Shown here: piece by piece, positions 11,800 to 25,200 of the stretch | Numbering within the stretch: the first letter of the stretch is position 1 | How the letters are laid out: the number at the start of each line of letters is the position of its first letter | Origin: Cristatella mucedo | Taxonomy: Eukaryota; Bryozoa; Phylactolaemata; Cristatellidae | DNA: 64,000 bases | NCBI GenBank assembly: GCA_009760855.2 | Contig: WPIO01000005.1 | Coordinates: forward strand, 5,998,001 to 6,062,000 | Direction: 5' to 3' | Translations under genes and position numbers: made by a program | The notes under the pieces: model-generated | Seen by the model: the letters and a program-made list of their open reading frames with translations, nothing else | Database searches by the model: none | Told to the model about the DNA's origin: nothing

Positions 11800-12990
11800 A
11801 AATAGGTAGCGTCACCAATCCCAATTCTGTCTTGATCATGTCAATCATCTGACAATGTTTGAAAACCTAAATCCTCAACATTCGTAACCTTTGATGATGA
11901 TGTATATTCTCTTGATGACTTATACTCAGTGCTCATGCCACCGGGCTTGGCGTGCGCGGCAATGTACTGAGTTGGCCCTTAGCAGTTGAAAAAAGCGGTG
12001 GGTCGCTCAATTGCTCGATCTTTCCTTCAACTGTCGTTCGATTGTGGTCAATTGCGCGATCGTCAGAATTGGAATGGACCTGGAGCGAGCATAAACGTAA
12101 ATTTCTCAAAAATAGCGCTTTTTATCTTACGGACAAACTATTGGTGCAAACCGGCTGTTGCCGCTTTTCCCACAAGTCCTTTCGGCCACAAACATGGCAC
12201 TTGTAGCGGTGTTTGTCGCCGATGCGCGAAACGCATCGGTCAAACTGGCGGCTCGAAGCGAAAGGTTAAAAATGTTAAGAGGTTAAAAAGTATCAGATGC
12301 TGCCTCAATACATGCGGGTATGCCGACGGTAGCGAAATACGGCGGTAATAACAAAAGTGCTTATACCTTATAATAGCAAGTCCATGTCGTGTATGTAGAC
12401 AATCTATTTTATAGCTACAGCCAGGCAGGCGCCAGTGTACAGCACCAGTCACAGCGCACAACTCGCTGATTCGAAGCCCAAAGCCCAGCTGACTAAATAT
12501 TACATATGGTATATGTGGTTCCTATAGGATGCTATTCAGGAGCCGCTAATAATCACTAGAGCTTTCATGATATGGCCGGTATAGCCTTCCAACTTTTTAT
12601 GCGATCAAAAGCGTTGGAATTTTTCTGGGGAGAGCGTAAAATAGCTATACATACATAATGGGTATACGATTGCTTGGTCCGTACAAAGTCGGTCATTCCA
12701 TTACAAACAAAGCGTAATGGACAAGCCATAACCCATTATAACCTAGTGGGGCGAGAGTTAAAAATGGTTCCCTATACGGATCTTACAAGGGCAGCAACGT
12801 CTGTGAGCCATTGCAGCCATAGAAGTTAACAGATGACCAACCGTTAAAGTGTTTCCTGACTAATTGTTTTCCGTGTATTTTCTGTGTAATACCTACACAA
12901 TTTTGGTGTGATGCTACATCTATCCCTAATACTATCTATCCCTGATACTATCTAACACTACGCGATGCTACATCTATCCCTGTTGGCTCG
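11800..12990. other. Spacer with no recognised gene
   Basis: No exon is recognised. An 18-base direct repeat (GATGCTACATCTATCCCT) occurs at 12910-12927 and 12964-12981, with related ATACTATC units between the copies. Confidence 0.5.
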
Positions 12991-12995
12991 TGTGG

Positions 12996-13006
12996 AAGAT
13001 GGCGGC
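12996..13006 (+). promoter_or_regulatory. YY1-like site
   Basis: AAGATGGCGGC, the strong YY1 consensus, about 780 bases upstream of the PGAP6 ATG. A long GA microsatellite separates it from the ETS site. Confidence 0.35.
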
Positions 13007-13165
13007 GCGACGCAAATGAACGTTGCCACCACAAACTAGTTTTTGGACTGATGACGACGGCTGTCTTGCGTCATACGCAGGCAACACAGACGAGCGAGCG
13101 TACATACGGATGTAGTGGTAGTAGCTGTCGCGTATGCAGCTCCGGAGCGCCAGTAGATACGAGAG

Positions 13166-13312
<147 letters not shown>

Positions 13313-13705
13313 GAGAGTGAGCGAATAGCGTGCGTACAGGCCGACGTACAGGCAGAAAGTATCTCCACCGCAAGATTAGCGGGGACAGGCGACCATAGCT
13401 GACCCGTTGCAATTAAATCCAGCTTAGTTTGCTGATAACGCCCAACTGCAGAGCCTAATGAGGTGGTACGCAGCGCGCTCGACATTTTGTGCGTAACCAC
13501 GCCCACAAAGGTTCTTTGAGCTCAACAAATGGTCTACTTTCCCACGTTATCAATTTACGTAGGAACTTTAAGAAAAAAGTTTGAAGCAAATATGTGATTA
13601 ATTTTTTTCTCGAATCAAACTCTTACAGAAGCGGTTAAACTCCCCTTCTCGTATGATGCCACTCATTGGGACGTCGTTTAGACACGCCCTCGCAAGGATG
13701 TTTAA

Positions 13706-13715
13706 ACCGGAAGTG
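13706..13715 (+). promoter_or_regulatory. ETS/GABP site in putative PGAP6 promoter
   Basis: ACCGGAAGTG, a perfect ETS/GABP consensus, lies about 70 bases upstream of the exon 1 ATG, within a GC-rich stretch. The motif is seen; function is inferred. Confidence 0.45.
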
Positions 13716-13783
13716 TTCCCCTGAATCAGCGGCGGCTCCCCCATCCCTGGCTGAGCGTACTGACTGGGTCGCCGCTGAACGCG

Positions 13784-13928
13784 ATGCTAATCCGCGGACG
13801 TAGCTGCGCCTTGGCGTGGTTAGCGAGACTTTCTCATTTCGGTTCGCGCGGCGGAGTCAGGTGGCTGCTGGCGAGATTGATTGGGCCCGTTACGATCTTC
13901 TACTGTTTGCTGCTGGCCAGAGAGAGCT
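13784..13928 (+). CDS. PGAP6: PGAP6 exon 1: start codon and signal peptide
   Basis: ATG at 13784 follows a GC-rich stretch. A basic N-terminus leads into a hydrophobic core (LIGPVTIFYCLLLA) typical of a signal peptide. Donor gtaggt at 13929 gives phase 1, which fits exon 2 (split Cys codon). A second donor four bases on (gtctcc) with a later acceptor gives the same protein. The first exon is not conserved in the family, so this call rests on the leader, the phase fit and the promoter context. Confidence 0.65.
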
Positions 13929-16206
13929 GTAGGTCTCCATTCAGCTTTGGCCCTATATTGGAATGTTCCCTCTTGCGTTCTCCACCAGTCATTGTGAAGT
14001 TAGGGTACTTAGTGTAGGTAGTATAAGTGCCGAATTTTAAGAGCGGTCGCATTATAATTAATGACTTTAGAATCAGTAGAATTTGATAGGACAGACTATT
14101 GCTAACCCCACCGCGCCAATCGCTGTGTCGATATAAGTCGGGCGCGTTGATGCACTATCGCCGGTTGACGATTCACCCTTGAGCTGAACCGCTCCTAAAT
14201 TCAATGTTTGCATGAAGAACCCTACTGGTGTGAGAGCATGTAGCCGAACTGTGGTTAGCCGACAGTATGAGGGACTATCATCATTTTCGCATTGGCGGAA
14301 GTCGGACGCGGTATCGTCTCATGCTAGCGTCAATATCAATATAAACTATCCTATTAGCTATTACTTCACACATTTACTGTGCTCCTGATGCAGTGCAGTG
14401 GAATGGTGATTGCCATATATGTTAAGTTTTGAATATCTTGGTTGAAGTTAAACTAGTTGTCGTGTAGTGTTACAAGTATCACCACTTAGGTTTGGTTTTG
14501 TACTTTCCAAACTTCGTATTGACTGTTTACTAGTCTTATCCAGCTTTTAATGCTGCATGTGGATCAGGTTCTAATTGAGTTCTTCCTTCTCTACGCCTGG
14601 CATTAGTGTAACCTGCCTTCGGACAAAAGAATGTGCTTCTTCGGTTCTCTGCTGGGCATTCGCGAGATCGTATGTTGGAATTCTGCCGAGCTGCTTCAGG
14701 TCGAAGTGGTTGCCGTGTTGCAAGGATTAGTATCTGCATGAACGAAATAAGAGTCGTTTCAATTTTTTAGAGTTTATTTTGCCTACATGCCCTGTCTGCT
14801 TTTAAATGCCTCATTAAGTATTTATGAATGGACGTGTTACACTTCTGCTTAAATATGTGTACACTATTCCTTCTAACTTCTGCACGATCTATCAAACGGT
14901 CACTTGTCACCTATAATTCTTGTTTAAGTCGACCGGATGCATGAGTTCCAGCATTTTTGTCATTTTACGTCTTTGTAAATAGTCATCGAATGCACTTTTT
15001 GGCGATATCTGCCTCTCTAGTGTTTAGCACGACGTTTTAAGGCATCCCCATTATTCCACTCTCAGTAAGTCACTGCTGTATGAGTATTGTTCATCGGTGC
15101 AAGCACCCTGTGATGCCACACATTCAGAGATGTGAACCAACAGAGCTCTCTCACCATCTGTTTAAATGTTCATGTCTATGTAGAGTTTGTGCGAATGTGA
15201 TCGTAGCATATCTGAAAATGTATCGTGCTGTCTTTGCTAAAGAGGCTGGGTGCTATTCCGGAGGGCAAGGTCCTACGAACAGAAACCCGATAGTTTTGTG
15301 AATGAATTTCTCAAAAAATGCCGATTAGTTAAGAATCAGACTAGCCCATGTGCAAATTTCGTTACTTACTAGGGACCAGCAGAGCTGCGTTGTCCCTGAG
15401 GTGAGACAGTAAGTTTCATTCATATTTTTATATATCATTGAGTAATATTTGGCCGTTCAGTAATGTAATACAGAATATGTAAGTGAGCTTTCTACTGGAT
15501 TTAGTAGTGCTACATACCCAATTGAGGGATAGCATATGCTAGAAAGAAAGAGCAATAGTATATGGTCATTGGGAGTTGAATCTACGACCTCTGAAAACTA
15601 GTTCAAGATTCATTCCATTTCACCCAGTGCAACCGAATAACTCATCAGGCTCATAGATCAATCATTAGTTCTGTCAATCATTTTGAAAATCGATTTGTGA
15701 ATGACACGTAGTCATAGTCACAGGTGCTTATTGTAATTTTTTGTTGTAGGCAGTCAGCAATTTTCTGAATCTCCCTCTGGACCTTTTCGCCTACGGGGTT
15801 ATAAGTCATATGAATCATGCAGCTTTTTTACCTTCGATGTTTCGGAGTCTGCAGCAGAGATGAAGCTAGGATTTGCTTTGCTTTCCTCAGTACGGTGTCC
15901 AGCAAAAAAAGCAAGTGTGTGAGTACTTCTTCTTGACTTCGTCTTGTAAAGTTTCTCACCAGAATCTGCATTTTACGAATAATTGCTGCTTAATTGGTCG
16001 TGAGCATACACTCACGCCTTTTATTCGGATTTTAGGTGTAGCATGTGTGACCACTCATAGGAGACAGTCTCTACGAGTTCCACCTCTTGTTGGATGCATG
16101 CCATGCAGCAGGTACTGCGGTTCTGGTTGATTTCGAGCACTCGAGCACACTGAAAGCATATCTCACTGGAGCTGCATTTAATATAGTACCAACTCATACT
16201 GACACG

Positions 16207-16263
<57 letters not shown>

Positions 16264-19200
16264 ACACACACATGAACATACGCATGCACCCACACATGGA
16301 TACGAACTTGGACACGTGTATCCACACACATGTGCTACCTTCATGAGATTTATTAATGCTCTAATCTCAACACTTAGGATTGCTCTGGACGAGAAGGTCC
16401 CTAAAAGGCAGTTCGTGTACAGGACCGAAGAGACACTGTTTTATTTACAAAAGAAACTAAAAAAAAGCATTACATAAAAGTGCTAGCTTGAACGCCATTT
16501 TAGGAAGACCGGCTCTGACTCGATCTTACCAGGTTCAATGGCTTCATCTATATGTACACCTGATAGCTTGAATACCAGGGCTTCTTTTTTTGCTGGCAAG
16601 CTACAGTCTTGCCAAACAGACCCTAAAATAAAAGTAAAGTATTTTTTCGATGAGGCTGCCGATCTCACTGCCTGGATATTGACTGTATGGCTGAAGGGTT
16701 TTCTGCCGTCGTCGTCCACATAATTTGCACTTTTTCTTGCTTCCATAGCACCACCAGTGCCTGCATAAAGAGGTTGATTCGCAACCTGCAACCTCCACGA
16801 AGATCTCCTTACCCTATACCAAACCACCTCTTTGTCCTGCCATAAATCGTGAATTTTTTAATAATTCTCATGATTGAGCGACTGCTCCATATCATTCAAA
16901 TCGACCGATACATAAAATCCTGAAATGATTATGGATTCCTATTAAAGTGTCTCTTTCTTCTTCCCTTTTGTCTAAGATCCTCTTCATAATTGTCGATAAA
17001 CAGCTTGTGTAGTGAAAATGTGACTAACCAGAAAATTCCATTTCCGATTCAAGCGTCACTATTCTAATGCACTGCTCTCCACCATGTGACCAATGAAATT
17101 GTGTGGAAATGATCTCAATCTGTAAGCACCATTCGACATTATCTATCACAAAATTCTGCTTGAACGACTGTGAGAAACGATCGTTCTTGCTAATGAGGCT
17201 CTGGCATGGTTTGAATTATGCTTTTGTAATTATATCCAGACCGTTTCACATGGTGTTCTAGTGTCATCCTGCAGACCAGTCTCTTATTTTGTTTCACAAA
17301 GGACTTCTCTCGGTCCATCGAGGTTCACCATCTATACATAGCTTCTGGAGAAGATTATTCAAGCCCATGACAACAGCTACCTCTGTACCAAAATACCAGC
17401 TGTACTTGTCATTGAAGCCATCAAAATCTGCTTCGCAAATTGGTAAATTGAACGCCTGCCCTGCAGACATTCGGTCCCGGATGTCTGCTAATTTCACCAA
17501 GGAAAGTAAGCCTAAAGTAAAAAAAAAATCACCTATTGTAGCCCAGGATCTTAGCCTGCGGGTAAGATGCTTTCTCTATACGACCTGGGTCGTGGGTTCG
17601 AGCTCTGCAGTGTGAAAACCTTTATTGACCACTGTAGGCAGTGATGATAGCCGTTAGGACCCTCCTGCCTCTATACATACGAGGCTATTGAGTCAGCTAG
17701 CCTTTACTTTTACAATAGGTGATTGTGTTATCCTAATTAGAGATGCCGAAGTGCAACTATCATCGTATGTTTGTAATTTAGGTATCCTCTTCGACGGCTG
17801 CTTGCTGTTTAAAACTTTTATCTAGAAAACCGCCTGTATAACTAGTTATCATGTTCATTGCTTACTAAAAGGAACTGCTCCATCATTTTCAGCTTTTTCG
17901 TGCCCTCGGGTCCTTTCCATACAATAATTTAGCAATACCGTTCTGTCAAATAAAGACTTTGTGGCAACAGCTTTTGCTCTGTGGGTCCTAGACTGTGGAG
18001 CTTACTTCTGCAATACTTATGCAACAACAGTATATCTCCTGCTGCCGACTCTCACACGTTCTTGCCAGCTGTCCTGGGTTGCTACACTCTAGTTACTAGC
18101 TTGCTCGACTGCCCTCCAGAATCAGCTGTGATTTTACTCAGGTTTTTCTGTTTGGTTCGCCCATAACTAGTAAACTGGTTTTATCGTTGTTTGATTTAAG
18201 AACGTTTACTGCCATAAAAATGCAAGTATCAGCTGTGCATGCTATAAGGGATTTTGGAGTTCTAAATTGTTGAAAGGCAGGTAGGCATAGGTACAGCTCA
18301 GATACAGCTGTGTGTCATCAGTATAGAAATGGAAGCTTAGATTGAGCTTAGCGATTACATGGGAAAGCAGGAGAGTATGTATTATGAAAAGGTGTGGACC
18401 AAGCTCAGACTTCTGGGGGTCATCATACTTTAAATGCTTCTCGGACTACTTTTGCTTGTTGACATCAATGCTCGTAAATCTGCCACTGAGATGGGATATG
18501 AACCGTTGTGGTGCAGTGCCAATAATGCCTAGGTAAGAGGACATGTGCTCAAGAAGAACTTGTTGATCAATAGTACCAAACACTGCCGAGAGATACAGAT
18601 GAGCTAGTAGAATACTCTGCCTAAGTCAGTGTTCCTGTATTACTCAGAAACGGCACAACACTTGTCACCGGTCTGCACTGGCCGGCTAGCCTTAGGTCCC
18701 TCCATTCTCTTGCCCCGGCCTACCTATCTGAATTAGTTTATCTTCAGGCCTCCCATCGACTGAGTCAGTCGCCGGACTTAAATCTCATGCAGCATCTTCA
18801 GGATAGCTTAGAGCGATGTCTGAGGTCTCATTCTGTGCCTGCTATGACTCCGGAATAGCTGTTCAGCCGGGCTGCAGTACTATTGGGGTAATATTATGTC
18901 AGACACTTTTAAGAGGTTAACGGACTCAATGCCAGCCCGTATAAGATAGGTTATTAGAAACCGAAGAGGCCCAACGTTAGAATAATAACCATTGTGCATT
19001 CATCTGAGTTAGTGCATGCAATTGATGCTGAAGCAGCTGCAAAAATTGTATTGGGAAAATTTGGATATGCATCGTAACTTTTCACACGGAAATATAATTT
19101 TGTTGATGCCAGCAGTGATGGCTGGAGTTCCTGCTACTCATACAAAAAACGGGCCGATGCATATGAGATTATTGATTAACACTGCTACCCACATGCTTGA

Positions 19201-22200
19201 TTGGCAGCCAGTGCCGATAGGTGAGCAGCAGTGTGACGTGGCAATTGCAACGTTTACGACAGATAAGCCTAGCTGCTGAGTTTCGTACCAAACTGTAAGC
19301 GTGTTATTGCACAGGCAGGAAGACCTTCAATATTGTAAGAAGACCTACAAGTAATGAGTTACAGAAGTCGTGTCGGAATGTCACGAATGCATGGACCATC
19401 ATGGCTGTAGTATCCTAATCCAAGCAAGCCAAAATTTCGGCAATCTTATGTAGCTGAAAGTAAGAAAAATTGACTGGAGAGGTAATATACTTATCTGGTG
19501 AAGAATCATTTTGGAAGAAGACACCCAGTTTCATGGCAGAAGCTACAGGAGATGTGTTGGTGAGCCCATTGGGAAAGTTAGGCTTTCCAGCTACTGAGTA
19601 ACACTTGGTTTGCCCATAATTAGTAAATTGGTTTTGTCATAATTTAATTTCAGATAATATGCTCCCATCCAAGTGTGAATGTCAGTCATGCAGACTCTTA
19701 TTGAACTGAGAGAATTCGAGAGGCCATTAGTCTGGGGAGGACCAAAGCACAAGTGCTTATGCATGTCGTCTGCATAAGCATGAAAGCCTAGATTATGCTT
19801 GATGAGCATATCGGTGAGAGATGGAGAGTATAAACTGTGAACAGGAATGGACCGAAAACGGACTGATGGGGCACTCCTCGAGTCTCGTGAAACTTGTCAA
19901 TCGTGTAAAGGGTGGGTGCACCTTGCTGATTGGTTGGTTGAACCGCTCGACCAGTGATCGAGTGACTACGAGTTCACTCATACCTAGGTCTGATTCACGA
20001 AGTTTTTTATTTTTAGTTATGACTTAAGTTCCCAAGATTCAGATCTTTGGCTATGCATTCTCCAACACACAGGCTGCTGAGATAAGAAATACATGGGTCA
20101 GGTAAGAGAAAGAATGAAGTGCCACCAGTGTCTGAGCAGTAAGCGAGAGAGTGTCTTTGATGCTTGGAGTCGAGTCATTTGCTGGAATCATGCTGGGAAT
20201 ACCGGGGTCAAAGACTGTTTGGCTGCGGAGGACTTTGTGGAGGCTAATTGCTGAAGCAGACCCCAGGCTGTGCCAGGTTGGGCAGTGAGGTCACACCCAC
20301 TTGCACTTAAAATTATGCACATGCATTTGGTACACCGAGATTGAGCTCAGGCACATAAGACGTTAAGCCCTGTCGAGAGCAGATGGAGAGAGACTCGATA
20401 GATCTATTGATAGAGCACTGGCTTGGCAGGCTGCATAGATCGAGGATCACACGTTGTACGATCATACCTAAGCATCAGGCTTCAGACCTAATTGGTTTCT
20501 TGTCAGCCCCTCGGCAGACGGCCTTCAGTCGCTGAATATTTTCGAATAACTCCGGAAATGCATGCCGATGTCGATCAGCAGTCAATACTGCTCTCATTCG
20601 AGCTCCCAGCTTGTGGGAGGCATTTTTATACACCAATAAAATCATTCTTTAGTTTTGGTTTTTAAAAGTATTGGCGGGAGATCATGCCTTGAGTTAATAT
20701 TCTCCCAAAGCCTGGAACTCACTCCCAGTGACGTCCCGACACCCTCTGCCTCGACAACATTTAAAAAGAACCTCTAACCCACATATTCCTCAAATTATTT
20801 GCTCGGTCGGTGTGAGTCGTTCTTTGCTTGTATATACTTGCCAACACTGCATTGTATCACTAGTCTATTGACACACTTCCTTTCTGCTGGGATTTTTCTG
20901 AGGCGGCCATGAATTCACAGCTGGGTAAATAATTAGGTAAGGCTGTGCGTATACATGCACATAATAGCGTATGCACGGATGAGCACGTGGTTGCGTGCAT
21001 GCCACTGTGTATCTTCGCATCGCCATCGATAGTGCCCGTGATGCTTATTACCATGTTTTTAGATACCTCAGTGCTCGTGGTTACCCTGTGTTCAGCCATC
21101 TGAATGAGACGTTTCCTCCAGATTTCTACTACGATCAAGGCCACGTCGTATGTATAGTTTCTTGATCCTAGGATGAGCTTAATAAATAAGGCAGTGATTA
21201 CCTCCTTTTGTCAACCAGAAAAAATGCCGAGTCGTGAGGTAATGTCAAGATTTTCATTGCCAGGTACGCCCGACAACAGACGATTCTGTAGACAGCTACT
21301 TTACTGTTGTGGCACCCGAGCATGGCCGGTGGTATGCTGCCGCCTTCCTGGATGGAGAGCCTGACGACTCTGAGGATGCAGATTCTAAGGTAGCTCTCTA
21401 GACTAGTGGTCGAGGTCTGCTTAAGAATTATGTGCTTGCTCCTCACTGTGTGCTCGTGGGAAATCCGTTGCCTCCAACGTACGTAGTGCCCTTCGATCAG
21501 CTCTTTGCCGACGTAGCATTAGTCCCACGCACTGTGTCGTCACACCATTTTTGGACCAGGGTGCAGCGATGCCCTCGCCATTGCTCGGCTCGAGCCTTGG
21601 GCTCCGAGACCGAAGGCATCTCTGGAGGGGAATGCACACCGACCTGTGCTGCGGCATTGCAATGGTTCTAGAAGGACGTGCGCCCAGTCCATCGAGTTGT
21701 GATTACTCCGAAGTGATGACAGCGAGCACGTGGCCAGACTAGCCGCTCACTGGCAGGCTCGCCAGCTCTACCGAAGTGCAGGCTGCAGGCAGCAAAACGC
21801 TGGGATCTAGGCCTTAGACCGAAGACTGGCCACGTGCCTAGCTGGTGGGCCTAGCCACATTCCAGGCTTTCATTTCTATTCACGTGGAAGGCAGCTGCGG
21901 GAATGCTTTTTGATCCGTCTCGTCTCTCCAGTGAGTCGAGGTCTCGTAGCTTCAGGGTACCCTGTGTTTCCGACATTAGCGCTTGGATGGTTGCAAACAT
22001 TCTCAAATTGAATTGCGATAAAACCAACTTAGTAGTGATTGACAGGCCGAGTAGTATTCAGGAATTTGAAAGCACAACCCTGACAATGGGCTCGGCCCAA
22101 CATATCTCCTGCTGCATGTGCACACAATCTGGGTGTCGTATTCCAAAGTGCCTTTTACAAGATGACCTGATTTGTCATGTCTGCATTCTTTCAGCTACAC

Positions 22201-25200
22201 ACCATTGCAAAAATTTGGGTATGCTTAGGTAAAGATACCCCGGCCAAGCTGATTCATGCGTTTGTGACATCCCGTCTAGACTTCTGCTAGTCACTACTCG
22301 CAGGTCTTCCTGCCTGTGTAACAACACCCTTGCAGTTGGTGAAAACCTCTGCTGCTGGCTTGTCTGCCGTGAGCATCGAAGTTGCCACATCACACCATTT
22401 CTCGCCGACCTGCACTGGCTTCCAATCAAGCAACGCGCGTCGAATTATTTGGGAATGTTTCTATACAGCATCTGTAAAGTGCGTGGAAATAGATTTAGTT
22501 CTCTGAGGGTGCTATACAAATGTATCTTTATTATTAAGGTTTTGTCACTCAGGTCCCTTCATTCCTTTTCAGACTACTTATCCAAACTCTTCTTAATCAG
22601 GCTAGGCATCGTACCGCTTTCTCTTCTGACTCAAGTTATTTAACTGTGCCTAGAACCAACTTCAAACCCTTCGGAGACTGCCTTTAGTTAGTGTACTCCC
22701 GAAGCTGGCTCTCGGCTAATATCACGACATCCCCTGACTTAATGATATTTAAAAAGAACCTAAAAAGTGAACCTGTTCTACACACCATTTGCTGGGTCCT
22801 TGTGAATTATGCTTTTCAAGCTGATGCATGCTAGCATGTTATCACTAACCAATTGACCAGCCTTCTTTCCAGCTTATGTAAAATTGTAAATAGATATTTG
22901 CGCCTTTTAGGGTGCTTTATAAATTTCTTAACTTTATTAATAATAATAATAACACTTGATAAAGCGCCCTCTGAGAACTCAAATTTCTTTCTAGGTGCTC
23001 TGCATTGGTTGCAAAGGAAACACGATCGAATGGTGAGTGGTGCCATACTTGATAAGCAACATGAATAACTTGGTTAGTTGTGCCGTGCACAGGGTCAGCA
23101 TGCAAGTGCAGTTAGTGGCAGCTTGCACAGTGTCAGCTTGCATAAGCACATGGAGGTCGAATCACAGGGACCCACTAAATGCTGTGCTAAATAGTTCCAT
23201 TTTTTATTCCTTTTTAAATGTGGTCAAGTCACGGGATGTCTTGACAGAAGTCGGTAGTGAGTTCCAGGCTTTGGGAGCATACAAACTAAAGGCACGATCT
23301 CCAGAGGTATAGGTAAACAGTTAGATTCCGAAAAGTGGATGGTAGGATGCTTAGCGTAGTGGGGGAGTAGATCTGAGAGATAGGCTGGAGCCAAAGATTG
23401 AAGTGACCTAAAAGTGAGCTACAAGACCTTGAAGTCGATCCGTTGCTTGACTGGTAGCCAGTGTAGGTCGGTGAGAAGTGGTGTGATGTGGCAACTGCGA
23501 CGCTCACGACAGACAAGCCTAGCTTCGGAGTTTTGCACCATCTGTAATCGCCTGACTACGCATGCCGGTAGGCTAGCAAGCAGTGAGTTACAGAAGTCAA
23601 GACGGGATGTCACAAATGTATGATGGACCAACTTAGATGTGGTATTCCTGCCTAAACAAGCCCGAATTTTAGCAATGTTATGTATCTAAAAGTAGGCAGA
23701 CTTGATTGTAGAGCTGATGTGGTCGTCTAACGAGAGGTCACTTTGGAACATGTCACCTAGACTTCGTGGAAGTTCAACAAGAGATATGCTGGTGTAGCCG
23801 ATTTCGAGCGTTTGCCTTTTCAATTTCTGAATCACACTTGGTTTGCTGATAAATAGTAAGTTGGTTTTATCATCCATCATTCAATTTTAGAAAATTTGCT
23901 GCCATCCATGTGCGGGTCATCATCACATGCAGCAAGGGAGTTGAGAGAATTTGATGTTTTGGAGGGCTCGGAGAGATCAAACCAAAGTTACCACTGAGTG
24001 TCATTCGCATAGAAGTGGAAGTGTAGGTTGTGCTTGGCAATCTCATCGCCAAGAGGGAGAGTATAAACCGTGAAAAGAACAGGACCTAGCACGGAGCCCT
24101 GAGGTACCCCATATTTCAGAGGTTCCTCGGATGATTTTTGTCCCTTCACTTCAATACTCTGGAGTCTTCCACTGAGATAGGACCTGAACCAATGCAGAGC
24201 AGTGCCAGTGATGCCCAGGCGAGATGAGAGGCCCTCAAGAAGAACTTTGTGATCGATAGTATCAAAAGCTGCCGAAAGATCGAGCAAAACAAGCAGAGAG
24301 ATTCTATCCATGTCTGCAGTCCTAAGTAGGTCGTTGTATGCCCGAAGCAATTATGAATCTGTGGAGTGATTAGTTTTAAAACCAGACTGGAACTTACTAG
24401 TAAGGTTTGAAGTTTCAATATATGAGTTCAGCTGGTCTGCCATGACTCGTTCCATGTCTTTGATAGGAACGGTAGAAGGGAGACTGGGCAGAAATTGTTC
24501 AAGTTCTCTTGGTCTAGTGTTGCTTTCTTGAGTAGTAGCATGACTACAGCCTTTTTGAGAGGTGCTGGGACATGACCTGAAGCTAATGACATATTTGTGA
24601 TTTTATTTATGCATGGCAGCAGCAGATCAATGCATCGAATAAGCAGGACAGTGGGAATAGGGTCCAGAGGACTTGCTGTCTTCTTTGATTGAGATACGAA
24701 CTTCAGGACTAGATCACTAGTTACCTGCTTAAATGTAGACATTGAGGTGCAGCAAGGAATCGGGGAACAGCATTCTAGTGGGGATGTTGTCATCGCAGGG
24801 ATGGATTCCCTGATCTTGTCTATCTTCTGCACAAAGAATCGAGAGAAGCGATCGGCTAGATCATCACTGGGATAATTAAGTAGCTAACCTGGGAGCTTTG
24901 AGGAGATGGTTGATCGTCGATATCAGCATTTTTGGATTATTATAATTATTTTTCTGGCTCACATGCCCTTTCAGGCACCTCGAAGGCACATTCGGCTACA
25001 TTCGGCTGTATGAAGAATTTGCACGCATGCAGTGTCTGGCGATGAATAGAGCTGACATAGGAGAGCTCGATGGCTTGAGGGCGGGCTAAGTTGCAGACAG
25101 GTTGAAGTGAAGGTTTACATTACTACGAGTGAGCTCTTTGCTGTAGACCATAACCGTGAGCTGCCACAGTGACCGACATGCATCCTGTGATAGGCTCGCT

